Part shown: in pieces, positions 1-9,198 of the stretch | How the letters are laid out: each line of letters begins with the position of its first letter | Position numbering within the stretch: position 1 is the stretch's first letter | Assembly (NCBI RefSeq): GCF_014838735.1 | Contig: NZ_JABUXQ010000013.1 | Location: forward strand, 1 to 61,912 | DNA length: 61,912 nucleotides | Direction of reading: 5' to 3' | DNA from: Limosilactobacillus portuensis | GTDB taxonomy: Bacteria; Bacillota; Bacilli; Lactobacillales; Lactobacillaceae | Notes under the pieces: generated by a model | Seen by the model: only the letters and a program-made list of their open reading frames with translations | What the model was told of the DNA's origin: nothing | Database searches by the model: none | Translations under genes and position numbers: made by a program

Positions 1-256
1 AATCAATTGGTATCTGAATTCACGGCCACTTAAATGTCTTAATTGGCATACACCAATCGAGATCTTCTTGCTTAATCTACGTCACTAAATTCGTTCAAGT
101 TATTTCTTGCAATCTGCCAAACCTAATTTACAGTAAGTTCGTGTTACTTAATAGTAATGAGTAGTTAAAACATTCTTAAATTTATTAAGTATCTTTGGTT
201 TATCAATGGTTATCCCTAATTTTTGTAAAATAAAGATTCTAACCATAAAGCCGAAT

Positions 257-306
257 ATTTTTGTCATATACGTCGAGTATACAACTCTCCTGCGAATTTT
301 CGATAT
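257..306. repeat. 50-bp direct repeat, copy 1
   Basis: This 50-bp block is repeated in the same orientation at 2844-2893 with one mismatch (T at 288, C in the other copy). It begins ATTTTTGTCATATACGTCGA and ends TTTTCGATAT. The flanks of the two copies are not alike, so the repeat has sharp borders. The family is unknown to me; an insertion-sequence end or a small non-autonomous element is possible. Confidence 0.85.
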
Positions 307-371
307 GATTATAAAACAGATACGCATCGAATCGCTTTCGAGTTAAATATCACAGACTGAAAAAGGAGACA

Positions 372-395
372 GAACTAGCTTGCTAGTTCGTTTTT
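372..395. terminator. Palindrome with T-run, possible terminator
   Basis: A perfect 8-bp stem with a TT loop is followed on the plus strand by GTTTTT. On the minus strand it is followed by TGTCTCCTTTTT. It lies about 160 bases beyond the stop of the DUF389 gene and could end that transcript. The stem is only half GC, so strength is uncertain. Confidence 0.4.
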
Positions 396-549
396 CGACA
401 CGAAGCTAGCCTGTAGGGAACCCTCCGTCGAAGCGAAGCAAGTCTTTAGAAATCACAAAGAGATCGACATAGTAATTGGATTACTATTTTGTGTTTCATT
501 ACGCTTTATGACAGATATTAAGCAATAATCTTTGTTAATAGTGGCTTTT

Positions 550-1776
550 TTAGGAATCCTCTAATACATATTCAATTTTATCAATATGAGGAAAGTTCTT
601 TTTTATTTTTATCGTCAATTGTTCCTTCTGTTCACGATTTATTTTCTTGTGAAGTTCCACAATGATGGAATGATTGTTGTTAGTGTCACTAACTGAAGTG
701 ACAGAATTAATATTATGTGATAACTTAGCAATTTTCTTGTTTTGTTTATTTTGCTTGATTAAACGCCTTTTATTCTTCTCATCTTCTGTTTGTCTTTGTC
801 GGTTAATGATACTTGTTACCTGATTATTTAGCTGCGTCTCAGTTGCTGCATTAAGCTGCGCTACCTGGATAACATTTAATGAATAGTCTTTAAGGTTATA
901 ATTGGTTAAGCTTTTTTTGATACGTTTAATTTTTTGAGAATTTTCTTTGGAGCCAGAGATTGTCAGGTTAATAGTTTTATTTTGGTTATCAATATCTTCT
1001 TTAATAACTAGTGAATCAGCAAATTCGGACGCAACTAATTTATGGACATTATTTTCAATAATTGATTGTTGTACCATTTGTTTTGCAGAAAATATACTTG
1101 GAATAGTCAATGATAATATGGCAATTATAAAGAAAAACTCTTTTCTAGTAGGCAAACGAAAAAAGCTAGTAGAATAATTATTAGCATGGCTTAAATACCG
1201 CATAGCCTTAACTCCTAAAAATGCAGTTAAAATGATAAATACTGCATTAATTAAAAAGAGATAAGAGGCACCTAGAAAGAATGTTAAATTATGCGAAGCA
1301 ATTCCATAGCCAACTGTACAAAGCGGGGGCATTAATGCCGTAGCGATAGCAACGCCTGGTACAATGTTAGTAGCTTCTTTTTTGCTAGCACCAATAATTC
1401 CTGCTACTCCTCCGAAGAATGCAATCATTACGTCCCAAATAGTTGGGCTAGTTCGAGCGATAATTTCTTTACTTGCATAAGAAATCGGTGAAAAAAAGAA
1501 ATAACTGGTTGAAGCTAAAAGACTAATAATGATTTCTACGATGATTGTCGTACTACCGTTTTTAATTAATTTTATGTCGTAAATAGCCAGTCCAGTACCA
1601 ATAGCTAATAAAGGAGACATAAGTGGTGAAATCAACATTGCCCCGATAATCGTTGCTGTTGAGTTCATGTCCAATCCAATACTAGCAATGAATATTGCAC
1701 ATGTTAGGATTACAAGATTCTCAATATTTAGTTTACTGTCATTCGTAAGCTTTTTGATAAAAGTATTGGTTAACAT
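550..1776 (-). CDS. DUF389 family membrane protein
   Basis: The 408-residue product is a polytopic membrane protein of the DUF389 (TIGR00341-like) family, whose function is not established. The hydrophobic core covers roughly residues 20-240. It carries the family-typical segments GLDMNSTATIIGAMLISPLM near residue 35 and GASKKEATNIVPGVAIATAL near residue 130. The C-terminal 170 residues are charged and probably cytoplasmic, with a Lys/Asn/Gln-rich stretch. The ATG is well placed behind AAGGAGGCAGGACC. The gene stands alone between a repeat-rich edge and a decayed transporter. A possible structured leader lies upstream (1814-1873). The family call is confident; substrate and role cannot be read from sequence. 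Confidence 0.85.
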   Translation of the reverse strand: MLTNTFIKKLTNDSKLNIENLVILTCAIFIASIGLDMNSTATIIGAMLISPLMSPLLAIGTGLAIYDIKLIKNGSTTIIVEIIISLLASTSYFFFSPISYASKEIIARTSPTIWDVMIAFFGGVAGIIGASKKEATNIVPGVAIATALMPPLCTVGYGIASHNLTFFLGASYLFLINAVFIILTAFLGVKAMRYLSHANNYSTSFFRLPTRKEFFFIIAILSLTIPSIFSAKQMVQQSIIENNVHKLVASEFADSLVIKEDIDNQNKTINLTISGSKENSQKIKRIKKSLTNYNLKDYSLNVIQVAQLNAATETQLNNQVTSIINRQRQTEDEKNKRRLIKQNKQNKKIAKLSHNINSVTSVSDTNNNHSIIVELHKKINREQKEQLTIKIKKNFPHIDKIEYVLEDS

Positions 1777-1813
1777 AATGGTCCTGCCTCCTTGTAATTT
1801 TAATTACTTATTG

Positions 1814-1873
1814 ACTAACTGATAATAAGGTCCCGCCATTAAAAAATAGCGAGATGTATTAAGACTTGTTAGT
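1814..1873 (-). promoter_or_regulatory. Possible structured 5' leader of DUF389 gene
   Basis: On the minus-strand transcript, ACTAAC (1868-1873) can pair with GTTAGT (1814-1819). These close an inner stem of TCTCGC (1849-1854) with GCGGGA (1831-1836, one G-U pair). The element ends about 37 bases before the start codon. It matches no riboswitch class I recognise. Pairing was read by eye, without covariation support. Confidence 0.3.
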
Positions 1874-1967
1874 TATGTATAGCCAACTATCTGGAAATTT
1901 TAACATATGGTACTTATTTTTGCCCATTGCGTTTTATTAAGTTGATCGAAGAAAGGAGAAGATAAAG

Positions 1968-2723
1968 ATTACGATAATTAATCAAAACTATTCTAAAAAG
2001 AATTATAAAAGGGCACCAATAAAGAAGGTTCACTTAAAGGTACTATTAGCTATTATCCTTGGACAGATGGCGTGTGGATATGCATTAGGTATTAGTGGAA
2101 CCGCCCTCAGCGAAGCCCAAAATTATATCCATATTAATGACTTTTGGGTTGGCCTAATTGGAGCTGGTAGTTTACTGGGATTGATGGGGAGTGCCATTAT
2201 AGGTAGAATTGTAGACCGTATTGGTCGGCGAAAAATGCTTATGATTGATATGTATGTATTTTCTCTTTTCTCCCTTCTTCAGCTGCTAAAAATAAATCAA
2301 TTGGCTTTATTTCTGATCTGCTTATTTATTGGATTAATGATTGCTATTGATTACACTGTTGGTAATTCATTGTTAGTGGAGTGGCTGCCACTCAATGAAA
2401 GTGGAAAAAAACAGAGCCAATTGATAATCTATTGGACTATTGGTTTTATCTTTTCTTACATAGCCGGAATAACAATTCATGGCTTTGGTAGCCGCAATTG
2501 GCAAATTATTTTAGCTTCATCAGCCATTTTAGGCTTAGTGACTGCTGTTTTTCGTTCGGTTGCTAAACTACCAGCCTCGCCAAGTTGGTTGGCTAGTCAA
2601 GGTAAACATAAAAAGGCCCAGAAATTAATTCAAAAACATATTGGTAAAAAATGGGGACTTCCATCGAAATTCTTAAAGGCCATTTTAAAAAACCGTAAGA
2701 GCCGGAATTTTGATTGTCATTAA
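1968..2723 (+). pseudogene. MFS (sugar porter type) transporter, N-terminal half only
   Basis: This is the N-terminal six-helix half of a major facilitator superfamily transporter. It has the TM2-TM3 loop motif GRIVDRIGRRKM and a PESPRWL-like sugar-porter loop (LPASPSWLASQGK), then ends in the central loop. Whole family members have about 400-450 residues; this frame has about 250. The first ATG is at 2067, but coding continues upstream in frame to 1968. There an ATT codon sits 9 bases behind AGGAG (1954-1958), giving MTIINQNYSKKNYKRAPIKK and restoring a normal cytoplasmic N-terminus. The start therefore looks mutated or non-canonical, and the C-terminal half is missing. Most likely a non-functional remnant. 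Confidence 0.75.
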
Positions 2724-3187
2724 GAAACCAGTAGACCTTTACCTCAAAATTCTGAAACATATTCTTATCACTTATTTTATTTTTCATGAAAGCACCTTCG
2801 TTCGTAATCATCATGTTTATTCTATATGTATTTAAAAAGAATAATTTTTGTCATATACGTCGAGTATACAACTCCCCTGCGAATTTTCGATATTCTAACC
2901 GAATTAGCATAAATTCAATATTATTTTTGTTAACTCAATCCTTAGTACAAAACTGACCGATTCGTACATACCACAAACGCTACCATATCAAGGCTCACCT
3001 CTACTTCCACTACCCTAATCGACACGACCTGCCAAACTGGACAATCGTCTACTCGACTATCGAAATAGGACATAGAACACTCGACCCGCCAGCTTCAAAT
3101 AGAAGAAGTGTACTATTTCCAATAGTTCAGAAGGAAAAAAGTACACTTTCAATCATCTATAAATACCGTCAGAGCGCGGTTTATCGG
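2724..3187. other. Non-coding gap with repeat copy
   Basis: The gap lies between the transporter remnant and the 3' end of rlmD. It contains the second 50-bp repeat (2844-2893). From about 2945 a frame without an ATG stays open into the antisense of rlmD; its composition is odd and I recognise no protein. A weak stem (ATAAACCG/CGGTATTTAT on the minus strand, about 3146-3170) followed by CTTTTTT near 3130 could terminate rlmD. Nothing else is supported. Confidence 0.5.
2844..2893. repeat. 50-bp direct repeat, copy 2
   Basis: It is identical to 257-306 except for one base. Both copies have the same orientation and bracket the DUF389 gene and the transporter remnant (2.59 kb apart). Confidence 0.85.
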
Positions 3188-4564
3188 CTATTTTTCTGTA
3201 CGTTCAAGGACAGTAACACTCTCGACATGCGTCGTCTGAGGGAATTGATCCACTGGCTGAATTGGTTTCGTCACATGGTACCCTTGTTCAGCAAAGCGTT
3301 GAATATCACGAACCAAAGTAGCTGGATTGCAACTCACATAAATAACCTTCTCTGGTGCCATCTTACCAGTAGCCTCAATCAACGATTCAGCAAGGCCTTT
3401 GCGTGGTGGGTCAACGATCACGACATCCGGCTTCAAACCTTCTTCTTGCCATTTAGCGAATTGCTCTTCCGCCTTGCCAACAACAAATTGGGCATTCTTA
3501 ATCCCGTTCCGCTTGGCATTGTGCTTGGCATCATCAATCGCTGCGGGAACAATTTCAACCCCGTAGACCTGCTTAGCATGTTTAGCAACTGCCAACGAGA
3601 TCGTCCCAATTCCACAATAAGCATCAATGACTGTTTGACTGCCATCTAAACCAGCATTATCAATGGCTGTTTGGTAAAGACGTTCGGTTTGTTGCGGATT
3701 AACTTGGTAGAACGATAATGGGGAAATAGCAAAATCAATGCCAAGTAATTGATCATGAATTTCATCGGCACCCCAGAGCGTTTTATTCTTGTCACCAAGC
3801 AAACGGTTAGTCTTCTTGTCATTGATGTTTTGAACAATTGACTTTACTTCGGGTACGCTCGCTACGATGCCATCAACAATCTGTTCTGCCATCGGTAACC
3901 GCTTTGTATTGGTAACCAATACTACCATGACTTCATGACTGTAATATCCTCGGCGAATCATTACCGTCCGGATAACACCTTTACCAGTTCGTTCATCGTA
4001 CGGTGTTACATGATATTTCCGTAATAAATCACGGACAACCATAATTGCCTTATCAATAGCCGGATCTTGAATATAGAAGTCTTCAATTGGCACAAGGGTA
4101 TGACTTCCACGCTTATAAAAACCTGTTTCTAATTGACCACGAACCATCTTGACCGGTACCTGGGCCTTATTTCGGTAATGGTATGGTTTGTCCATCCCCA
4201 TCGTTGGCAACACCTCAATTTCATCTAAGTGCGCCTTAGCTAGCAACTCAGCAATTTGGTGCTGTTTAAACTTTAATTGGGCTTCATATTTAAGGTGACC
4301 AAGTGGTGCAATTCCCGTCTGGATATACTTCTTATCCTTGACATCAACCCGGTCAGGACTCTTTGTTTGCCAGGCCATTACGCGACCCCAAGCAAAATGA
4401 CTAGCAACTTTTGTAATACGGACAGTGATCTCTTCCCCAGGCAAAGCATTCGGAACGAAAACAGGAAAATCAGCAATCTTCACAACCCCATTTCCCTCGT
4501 AGGTCAAATCAACTACCTTAGCGGGGTACTCTTCGTTTTTATGTACTGGAATATTTAATTTCAA
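3188..4564 (-). CDS. rlmD: 23S rRNA (uracil-5-)-methyltransferase, RlmD/RumA family
   Basis: The 458-residue enzyme methylates C5 of a uridine in 23S rRNA using S-adenosylmethionine. An N-terminal TRAM domain (about residues 8-65) is followed by the methyltransferase domain. That domain has SAM motif VIDAYCGIG (312-320), DPPRKGL (385-391) and the catalytic-cysteine motif SCNPATLVRD (Cys412). The CGGC-type iron-sulfur ligands of classical RumA are absent: the matching segment reads YIQTGIAPLGHLKYEAQL. The start is TTG behind GGAGGAATAACG; there is no nearby in-frame ATG. It is probably monocistronic, with an extended -10 promoter at 4605-4613 just past the dagK terminator. The target could be one or both of the Bacillus RlmCD positions. 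Confidence 0.9.
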   Translation of the reverse strand: MKLNIPVHKNEEYPAKVVDLTYEGNGVVKIADFPVFVPNALPGEEITVRITKVASHFAWGRVMAWQTKSPDRVDVKDKKYIQTGIAPLGHLKYEAQLKFKQHQIAELLAKAHLDEIEVLPTMGMDKPYHYRNKAQVPVKMVRGQLETGFYKRGSHTLVPIEDFYIQDPAIDKAIMVVRDLLRKYHVTPYDERTGKGVIRTVMIRRGYYSHEVMVVLVTNTKRLPMAEQIVDGIVASVPEVKSIVQNINDKKTNRLLGDKNKTLWGADEIHDQLLGIDFAISPLSFYQVNPQQTERLYQTAIDNAGLDGSQTVIDAYCGIGTISLAVAKHAKQVYGVEIVPAAIDDAKHNAKRNGIKNAQFVVGKAEEQFAKWQEEGLKPDVVIVDPPRKGLAESLIEATGKMAPEKVIYVSCNPATLVRDIQRFAEQGYHVTKPIQPVDQFPQTTHVESVTVLERTEK

Positions 4565-4604
4565 CGTTATTCCTCCATTAATTTCAACGTGACAAGCTTT
4601 CCCT

Positions 4605-4613
4605 ATTATAACA
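4605..4613 (-). promoter_or_regulatory. Extended -10 promoter of rlmD
   Basis: The minus strand reads TGTTATAAT, a perfect extended -10 element, about 40 bases before the rlmD start. No good -35 hexamer is visible. Confidence 0.5.
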
Positions 4614-4617
4614 AAAG

Positions 4618-4655
4618 AAACGGCTAACTTCCTATTTTTAGGATGCTAGCCGTTT
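4618..4655 (-). terminator. Terminator of the gatCAB-dagK unit
   Basis: A 9-bp stem AAACGGCTA/TAGCCGTTT with an inner TCCT/AGGA pairing is followed on the minus strand by CTTTTGTT. It lies just after the dagK stop. Confidence 0.8.
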
Positions 4656-4661
4656 AACTAT

Positions 4662-5675
4662 TTAATTTTGCTTTTCTTCATGATCCTTAATGTCATCAAC
4701 ACTCTTCACGAAGTCTTGTTCAACCCGCTTAAAGTCATCAGAAACCGTAATGGCATCATCAGGGATTTCATCCAGGCTAGCAACAACCTCAATGTGCTGT
4801 TTCAGGTCATGAAATTTCATTGGCGCATCGCCACCATATTCACCATCAAGATTAACCATTAAGCGATCATCCTTATTTAGTGGAATTACTTCAATATCGG
4901 TTGCCTTCTCATAGATAATTCGTGGGTCATCTAAATGCTTTCCTTGCAAGGCTTTTGCCATCAGACTCAACATATCAATCATGTTCGTCTTCTTCACGAT
5001 AATCATCGTAAACTTACCGTCATCAAGAGAAGCATCGGGAACGATTTGTTCAAAACCACCAACAGAATTTGTTAGGGCAATCATAAACATCGTTGCGCTA
5101 CCCCGATATTCTTTGCCATCGTACTTAATCTGCATCTCAATTGGCTTGATCCGCGGGATAAGTTCCGCACCCTTAGCAAAGTAGGCAGCGTAACCAAAGA
5201 GGGACTTCATTTGAGAAGGAACCTCGTAGGTTAACTCAGTCATCGTTCCTCCAGCGGCAATGTTCATAAGGTAGTTCTCACCGGCTTTACCAATATCGAT
5301 CTTGAACTTTTTATTTTTCTTCAAAATCAGCTTAGCAGCGGCAATCGGATCATCACGGGGAATCCGTAATGCCCGCGCGTAGTCGTTCGTCGTTCCAGCA
5401 GGAATAATTGCCAAGGTTGGCCGATGCTCTAATCCGGCAATTCCGTTAATTACTTCATTAAGGGTTCCATCACCACCAGCGGCAACAATCAGGTCAAAGC
5501 CTTCCTTAGCTGCGCGAGTGGCCTCATTCTTCGCCGAATCAGGTGCTGGCGTTGTGGCAAAAGCACTAGTTTCATAACCAGCTTTTTCATAGATTGAAAG
5601 AATATCAACCAGATCGCTCCGAAACGTTTCACGACCAGAAGTAGGATTATAAATTATCCGGGCACGTTTTCGCAC
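4662..5675 (-). CDS. dagK: Diacylglycerol kinase, DagK family
   Basis: The enzyme phosphorylates diacylglycerol to phosphatidic acid at the membrane, recycling lipid released by lipoteichoic acid synthesis. The catalytic domain shows RARIIYNPTSG at the N-terminus and the ATP-binding GGDGTLNE at residues 67-74. The acidic C-terminal tail of about 40 residues is probably disordered. The longest frame starts at an ATG at 5681, but that ATG touches the Shine-Dalgarno GGAGGG. The GTG at 5675 has 7-base spacing and gives MRKRARIIYN, as in relatives, so I chose it (337 residues). It follows gatB by about 15 bases and is probably the last gene of the gatCAB unit. Confidence 0.9.
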   Translation of the reverse strand: MRKRARIIYNPTSGRETFRSDLVDILSIYEKAGYETSAFATTPAPDSAKNEATRAAKEGFDLIVAAGGDGTLNEVINGIAGLEHRPTLAIIPAGTTNDYARALRIPRDDPIAAAKLILKKNKKFKIDIGKAGENYLMNIAAGGTMTELTYEVPSQMKSLFGYAAYFAKGAELIPRIKPIEMQIKYDGKEYRGSATMFMIALTNSVGGFEQIVPDASLDDGKFTMIIVKKTNMIDMLSLMAKALQGKHLDDPRIIYEKATDIEVIPLNKDDRLMVNLDGEYGGDAPMKFHDLKQHIEVVASLDEIPDDAITVSDDFKRVEQDFVKSVDDIKDHEEKQN

Positions 5676-5690
5676 GGTCATCCCTCCAAA

Positions 5691-7115
5691 CTACTTAGCG
5701 TTTAATGACTTCATCAACAACTTAGTAACAACTTGTGGGTTAGCCTTACCACGAGTTTGCTTCATAATTTGACCCATTAAGTAACCAACAGCCCGATCCT
5801 TACCGTTCTTAAAGTCTTCAATTGACTGTTCGTTGTTTGCTAAAACATCATCAACGATTGGTTGCAATTGAGCAGGGTCAGATAATTGAACTAAACCATG
5901 TTCCTTAGCGTAGGCGCTTGGTTCTTCACCATCAAGAATTCCCTTGAAGACCTTCTTTGCCATCTTGGATGAAATGGTGCCATCCTCAATCAACTTAACC
6001 ATTCCGGCCAAATTAGCTGGAGTCAACTTAGTATCAGGTAAGTCGACCTGCTTATCATTTAAGTAGGAGTTCACATCATTCATTAAGTAGTTAGCAACCC
6101 GCTTAGGATCGCCGCCATCCTTAACTGCTTCTTCAAAGAAGTCAGACATTTCCTTGGTTTGGGTTAAGACCATCGCATCATAATCAGTTAAACCAAGATC
6201 CTTAACGTAGTGCGCCCGCCGTTCACCTGGCATTTCAGGCATTTCGGCTTCAATTTCGTCAATCCACTTTTGATCAACGTTTAAATCAGGAATATCTGGT
6301 TCTGGGAAGTAACGGTAGCCATCGGAACCTTCCTTAGTCCGCATTGAAATTGTTTCACCAGTGGCTTCATCATAACGCCGTGTTTCCTGAGCAATATGAC
6401 CACCAGAAAGCAAGACATTTTGATGCCGCTTTTGTTCAAATTCCAATGCTTTCCGAACATAGTTAAAGGAGTTAATGTTCTTCATTTCAGTCTTAGTACC
6501 AAACTGGTCAGAGCCAACTGGACGAATAGAAATGTTAGTATCGACACGCATTGAACCTTCTTCCATCTTCACATCAGAAATCCCGGTAAACTGGATCCGT
6601 TGACGGAGAGCTTCCAAGTACGCAACCGCTTCTTCAGGTGAAGCAATATCCGGCTTAGAAACAATTTCGATTAATGGTGTTCCTTGACGGTTTAAGTCAA
6701 CATATGAGTACTTGCTGGTGTGAGTGTTCTTACCAGCATCTTCTTCAATATGCATTTCTTCAATTCCGATCTTTTTCTTCTTACCATCAACTTCAATCTC
6801 GATCCAACCGTCATGAGCAATTGGTGTTTCTGATTGAGTGATCTGGTAAGCCTTTGGGTTATCTGGGTAGAAGTAGTTCTTCCGGTCAAAGTGCATGTGA
6901 CGAGCAATTTGGGCATGAAGAGCCAGGCCGGCCATGATCCCGTCACGAACAACACCCTTGTTCAAGGTTGGTAAAACACCAGGGTAACCCCAGTCGATCA
7001 CGTTAGTATTTCTGTTAGGCTGGTCACCATATTCTACTGGTGATGGACTGTAAATTTTTGAATTAGTCTTCAATTCGACGTGGACTTCTAGCCCAATCGT
7101 TGTTTCAAAGTTCAT
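5691..7115 (-). CDS. gatB: Asp/Glu-tRNA amidotransferase subunit B
   Basis: GatB binds misacylated Glu-tRNAGln (and Asp-tRNAAsn), phosphorylates the side chain and accepts ammonia from GatA. The 474-residue length is normal. The N-terminus [20 protein letters not shown] and the kinase-domain signature around residues 70-100 ([20 protein letters not shown]) are typical. The C-terminal YqeY-like tRNA-binding domain ends in [13 protein letters not shown]. One base separates the gatA stop from the gatB ATG, and the ribosome site AGGAGGTC lies inside the gatA end, so the two are translationally coupled. Confidence 0.97.
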   Translation of the reverse strand: MNFETTIGLEVHVELKTNSKIYSPSPVEYGDQPNRNTNVIDWGYPGVLPTLNKGVVRDGIMAGLALHAQIARHMHFDRKNYFYPDNPKAYQITQSETPIAHDGWIEIEVDGKKKKIGIEEMHIEEDAGKNTHTSKYSYVDLNRQGTPLIEIVSKPDIASPEEAVAYLEALRQRIQFTGISDVKMEEGSMRVDTNISIRPVGSDQFGTKTEMKNINSFNYVRKALEFEQKRHQNVLLSGGHIAQETRRYDEATGETISMRTKEGSDGYRYFPEPDIPDLNVDQKWIDEIEAEMPEMPGERRAHYVKDLGLTDYDAMVLTQTKEMSDFFEEAVKDGGDPKRVANYLMNDVNSYLNDKQVDLPDTKLTPANLAGMVKLIEDGTISSKMAKKVFKGILDGEEPSAYAKEHGLVQLSDPAQLQPIVDDVLANNEQSIEDFKNGKDRAVGYLMGQIMKQTRGKANPQVVTKLLMKSLNAK

Positions 7116-7116
7116 C

Positions 7117-8589
7117 TTAGTTTTGACCTCCTAACTTAGGTGCCTTCTTGTGAACATCAGTAGTTTGTTCAAAGACATAAGCAGTGTTGTAAACTGTTTG
7201 TTCATCAAATGGCTTCCCAATGATTTGTAAACCAACTGGCATGCCGTTCTTTGCTGAGAAGCCAGCTGGAACTGACATTGCGGGAAGACCTGCCATGTTA
7301 ACAGGAACGGTCAAAACATCGTTCATGTACATGGTTTGCGGATCATCAATTTCGGCACCAATCTTGAATGCTGTTGAGGCACCAGTAGCACCAAGAATAA
7401 CGTCATGATCCTTAAAGACATTGTCAAAGTCTTGAGCAATTAAGCGACGAACCTTAGCGGCCTTGTTGAAGTAAGCATCGTAGAACCCAGCCGAAAGTGA
7501 GAAAGTTCCCAACATAATCCGCCGTTTAACTTCTTCACCAAAACCTTCAGTCCGGGAACGAACATAAACATCTTCAATGTTCTTAACATCTTGTGCCCGA
7601 AAGCCATACCGAATCCCATCATACCGTTGAAGGTTTGATGAAGCTTCAGATGAGGCCAAAATGTAGTATGCAGGAACACCGTACTTGGTGTGTGGTAAGG
7701 AAACTTCATCAATAATGGCACCGAGTGATTCAAGGTGATCAAGGGCGTTCTTAATTACTTCATGAACATCATCATTAATTCCTTCGAAGTATTCCTTAGG
7801 AACAGCAATCCGCAAGCCCTTAACGTTAGTATCGTCGTTTAATTGAGCTGCCCAGTTAGGAACTTCCTTTAAGGATGATGTCATATCGTGTTCATCATTG
7901 CCACTAATCATTTGAGTTAACAATGCGTTATCCTTAACCGTTCGCGTCAACCAACCAACTTGGTCAAAACTTGAACCAAAGGCAATGATTCCCCAACGAG
8001 ATACCCGGCCATATGTTGGCTTCATTCCAACAATTCCGTTAAATGAAGCTGGCATCCGAATGGAACCACCAGTATCAGTCCCCAATGCACCAAGGACATC
8101 CCCAGCAGCAACCGCGGCAGCAGAACCACCTGAAGAACCACCAGGAACCCGGGTAAGATCCCATGGGTTATGAGTGGTGAAGAATGCCGAATTTTCAGTT
8201 GATGAACCCATGGCGAATTCATCTAGGTTTGTCTTCCCCACATTAATAAAGCCGTTGTTATTTAACTTTTCAACAACCGTTGCATCATAAACAGGGTTAA
8301 AGTTTTCCAAGATTTTAGATGCTGCAGTGGTCTTTAATCCCTTAGTTAAGATGTTATCCTTAACTGCCAATGGGACCCCGGCAGTTAATTGGTCTTCACT
8401 GATTCCTTGTTGATCAACTTCAGCAGCCTTTTTCATTGCTGCTTCTTCGTTTAAGGTAATGAAGGCCTTTACTTGATCTTCATTTTCCTTAATGTGATCA
8501 AAGGTTTCTTTCGTTAATTCGGTTGCACTGATCTTCTTGTTTTTTAAATCATCATGCAACTGACTTAAGTCGGTTTGATAGAAATCCAT
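7117..8589 (-). CDS. gatA: Asp/Glu-tRNA amidotransferase subunit A
   Basis: GatA is the amidase-signature glutaminase that releases ammonia for GatB. The Ser-cisSer-Lys triad is intact: Lys77 in AVKDNI, Ser152 in [10 protein letters not shown] and Ser176 in [10 protein letters not shown], by analogy with Staphylococcus aureus GatA. The length of 490 residues is standard. Its ATG overlaps the gatC stop (TAATG), so expression of the heterotrimer is coupled in the order C-A-B. Confidence 0.97.
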   Translation of the reverse strand: MDFYQTDLSQLHDDLKNKKISATELTKETFDHIKENEDQVKAFITLNEEAAMKKAAEVDQQGISEDQLTAGVPLAVKDNILTKGLKTTAASKILENFNPVYDATVVEKLNNNGFINVGKTNLDEFAMGSSTENSAFFTTHNPWDLTRVPGGSSGGSAAAVAAGDVLGALGTDTGGSIRMPASFNGIVGMKPTYGRVSRWGIIAFGSSFDQVGWLTRTVKDNALLTQMISGNDEHDMTSSLKEVPNWAAQLNDDTNVKGLRIAVPKEYFEGINDDVHEVIKNALDHLESLGAIIDEVSLPHTKYGVPAYYILASSEASSNLQRYDGIRYGFRAQDVKNIEDVYVRSRTEGFGEEVKRRIMLGTFSLSAGFYDAYFNKAAKVRRLIAQDFDNVFKDHDVILGATGASTAFKIGAEIDDPQTMYMNDVLTVPVNMAGLPAMSVPAGFSAKNGMPVGLQIIGKPFDEQTVYNTAYVFEQTTDVHKKAPKLGGQN

Positions 8590-8906
8590 TATTCGCCGTC
8601 CTCACTTTCATCGATGATTGCAGGAACTTTAATGTACCCATCATCAGTATCAGGAGCGTTATTAAGCAGTGCATCAGTCTCTTCTTTAGAGCTCTTAACT
8701 GCCTTATCCTCACGCATAACATTTTCCCGATCTGAAGCTGAAGTCATTGGTTCAACGCCCTCGGTATCAACATTAGTGAGGTCTTCAAACATATCAATAA
8801 TGCTTCCTAATTGAGTGGTAAACTTGGTAAGTTCTTCATCTTTAAATTCCAACTTAGCAAGTTCAGCAACGTGTTCTACTTGTTGCTCAGTGATCTTACT
8901 GGCCAT
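8589..8906 (-). CDS. gatC: Asp/Glu-tRNA amidotransferase subunit C
   Basis: This small subunit (105 residues) stabilises the GatA-GatB interface. It has the usual N-terminal helix pair ([17 protein letters not shown]) and ends in an acidic tail. It is the first gene of gatC-gatA-gatB-dagK. The start ATG follows AGAGGTAGAGAG. An AT-rich stretch with TACTAT at about 8940-8970 could be its promoter, but no clear -35 is visible. Confidence 0.95.
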   Translation of the reverse strand: MASKITEQQVEHVAELAKLEFKDEELTKFTTQLGSIIDMFEDLTNVDTEGVEPMTSASDRENVMREDKAVKSSKEETDALLNNAPDTDDGYIKVPAIIDESEDGE

Positions 8907-9024
8907 TCTCTCTACCTCTTTTCCAGTAATTATGGCTTAAATATAGTACATACATTTAATAATTTTAGCACAGAATACTAATGGTTTTAACTATTCATCC
9001 CTAAATATTCAAGGGAAAAGAAAG

Positions 9025-9074
9025 TGTTTCATAATTGATGAAGAAGTGAAACTTCATGTTATGAAACACTTAAT
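9025..9074 (-). terminator. Hairpin terminator between camS and gatC
   Basis: AAGTGTTTCATAA (from 9025) pairs perfectly with TTATGAAACACTT (ending 9072), with an inner GAAGTGAAACTTC stem. On the minus strand it is followed by TCTTTTCCC; on the plus strand by AATTTTATTATTT. It separates pcrA-ligA-camS from gatCAB. Confidence 0.7.
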
Positions 9075-9088
9075 TTTATTATTTAGTT

Positions 9089-9196
9089 AAATGTGTTCGC
9101 CGTGACCGCAACTTCCGCCTAATGCAACATAGTCGAAATTCGTTCAGCCTAAGCTCCCTCAAGCTATCTCGGCAACATAGCCGAAATGTGTTCGCC
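9089..9196. repeat. Degenerate direct repeats
   Basis: A 22-base unit GCAACATAG-Y-CGAAAT-NN-GTTC occurs at 9124-9145 and 9172-9193 with three mismatches. The 13-mer AAATGTGTTCGCC occurs exactly at 9089 and 9184. No coding frame explains the repetition. Confidence 0.75.
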
Positions 9197-9198
9197 AG

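Larger units (their letters stand above)
1..549. other. Gene-poor left edge with repeat and hairpin
   Basis: I see no convincing gene in this stretch. It holds one copy of a 50-bp repeat (257-306) and a perfect 8-bp palindrome (372-379 with 382-389, GAACTAGC/GCTAGTTC) followed by five T on the plus strand and by a C/T-rich run on the minus strand. The rest is AT-rich. A short minus-strand frame runs from about 270 down to 150 without similarity I recognise. It may be debris of an older mobile element, but that is inference. Confidence 0.5.

Noticed and set aside
2593-2814. 73-codon minus-strand frame behind the transporter remnant
   Set aside because: Half of it is antisense to the MFS fragment; composition is low-complexity and no family is recognisable.
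2945-3290. Open frame without an ATG on the plus strand upstream of and into rlmD antisense
   Set aside because: It lacks a start and ribosome site and runs antisense into rlmD; the translated sequence resembles no protein I know.
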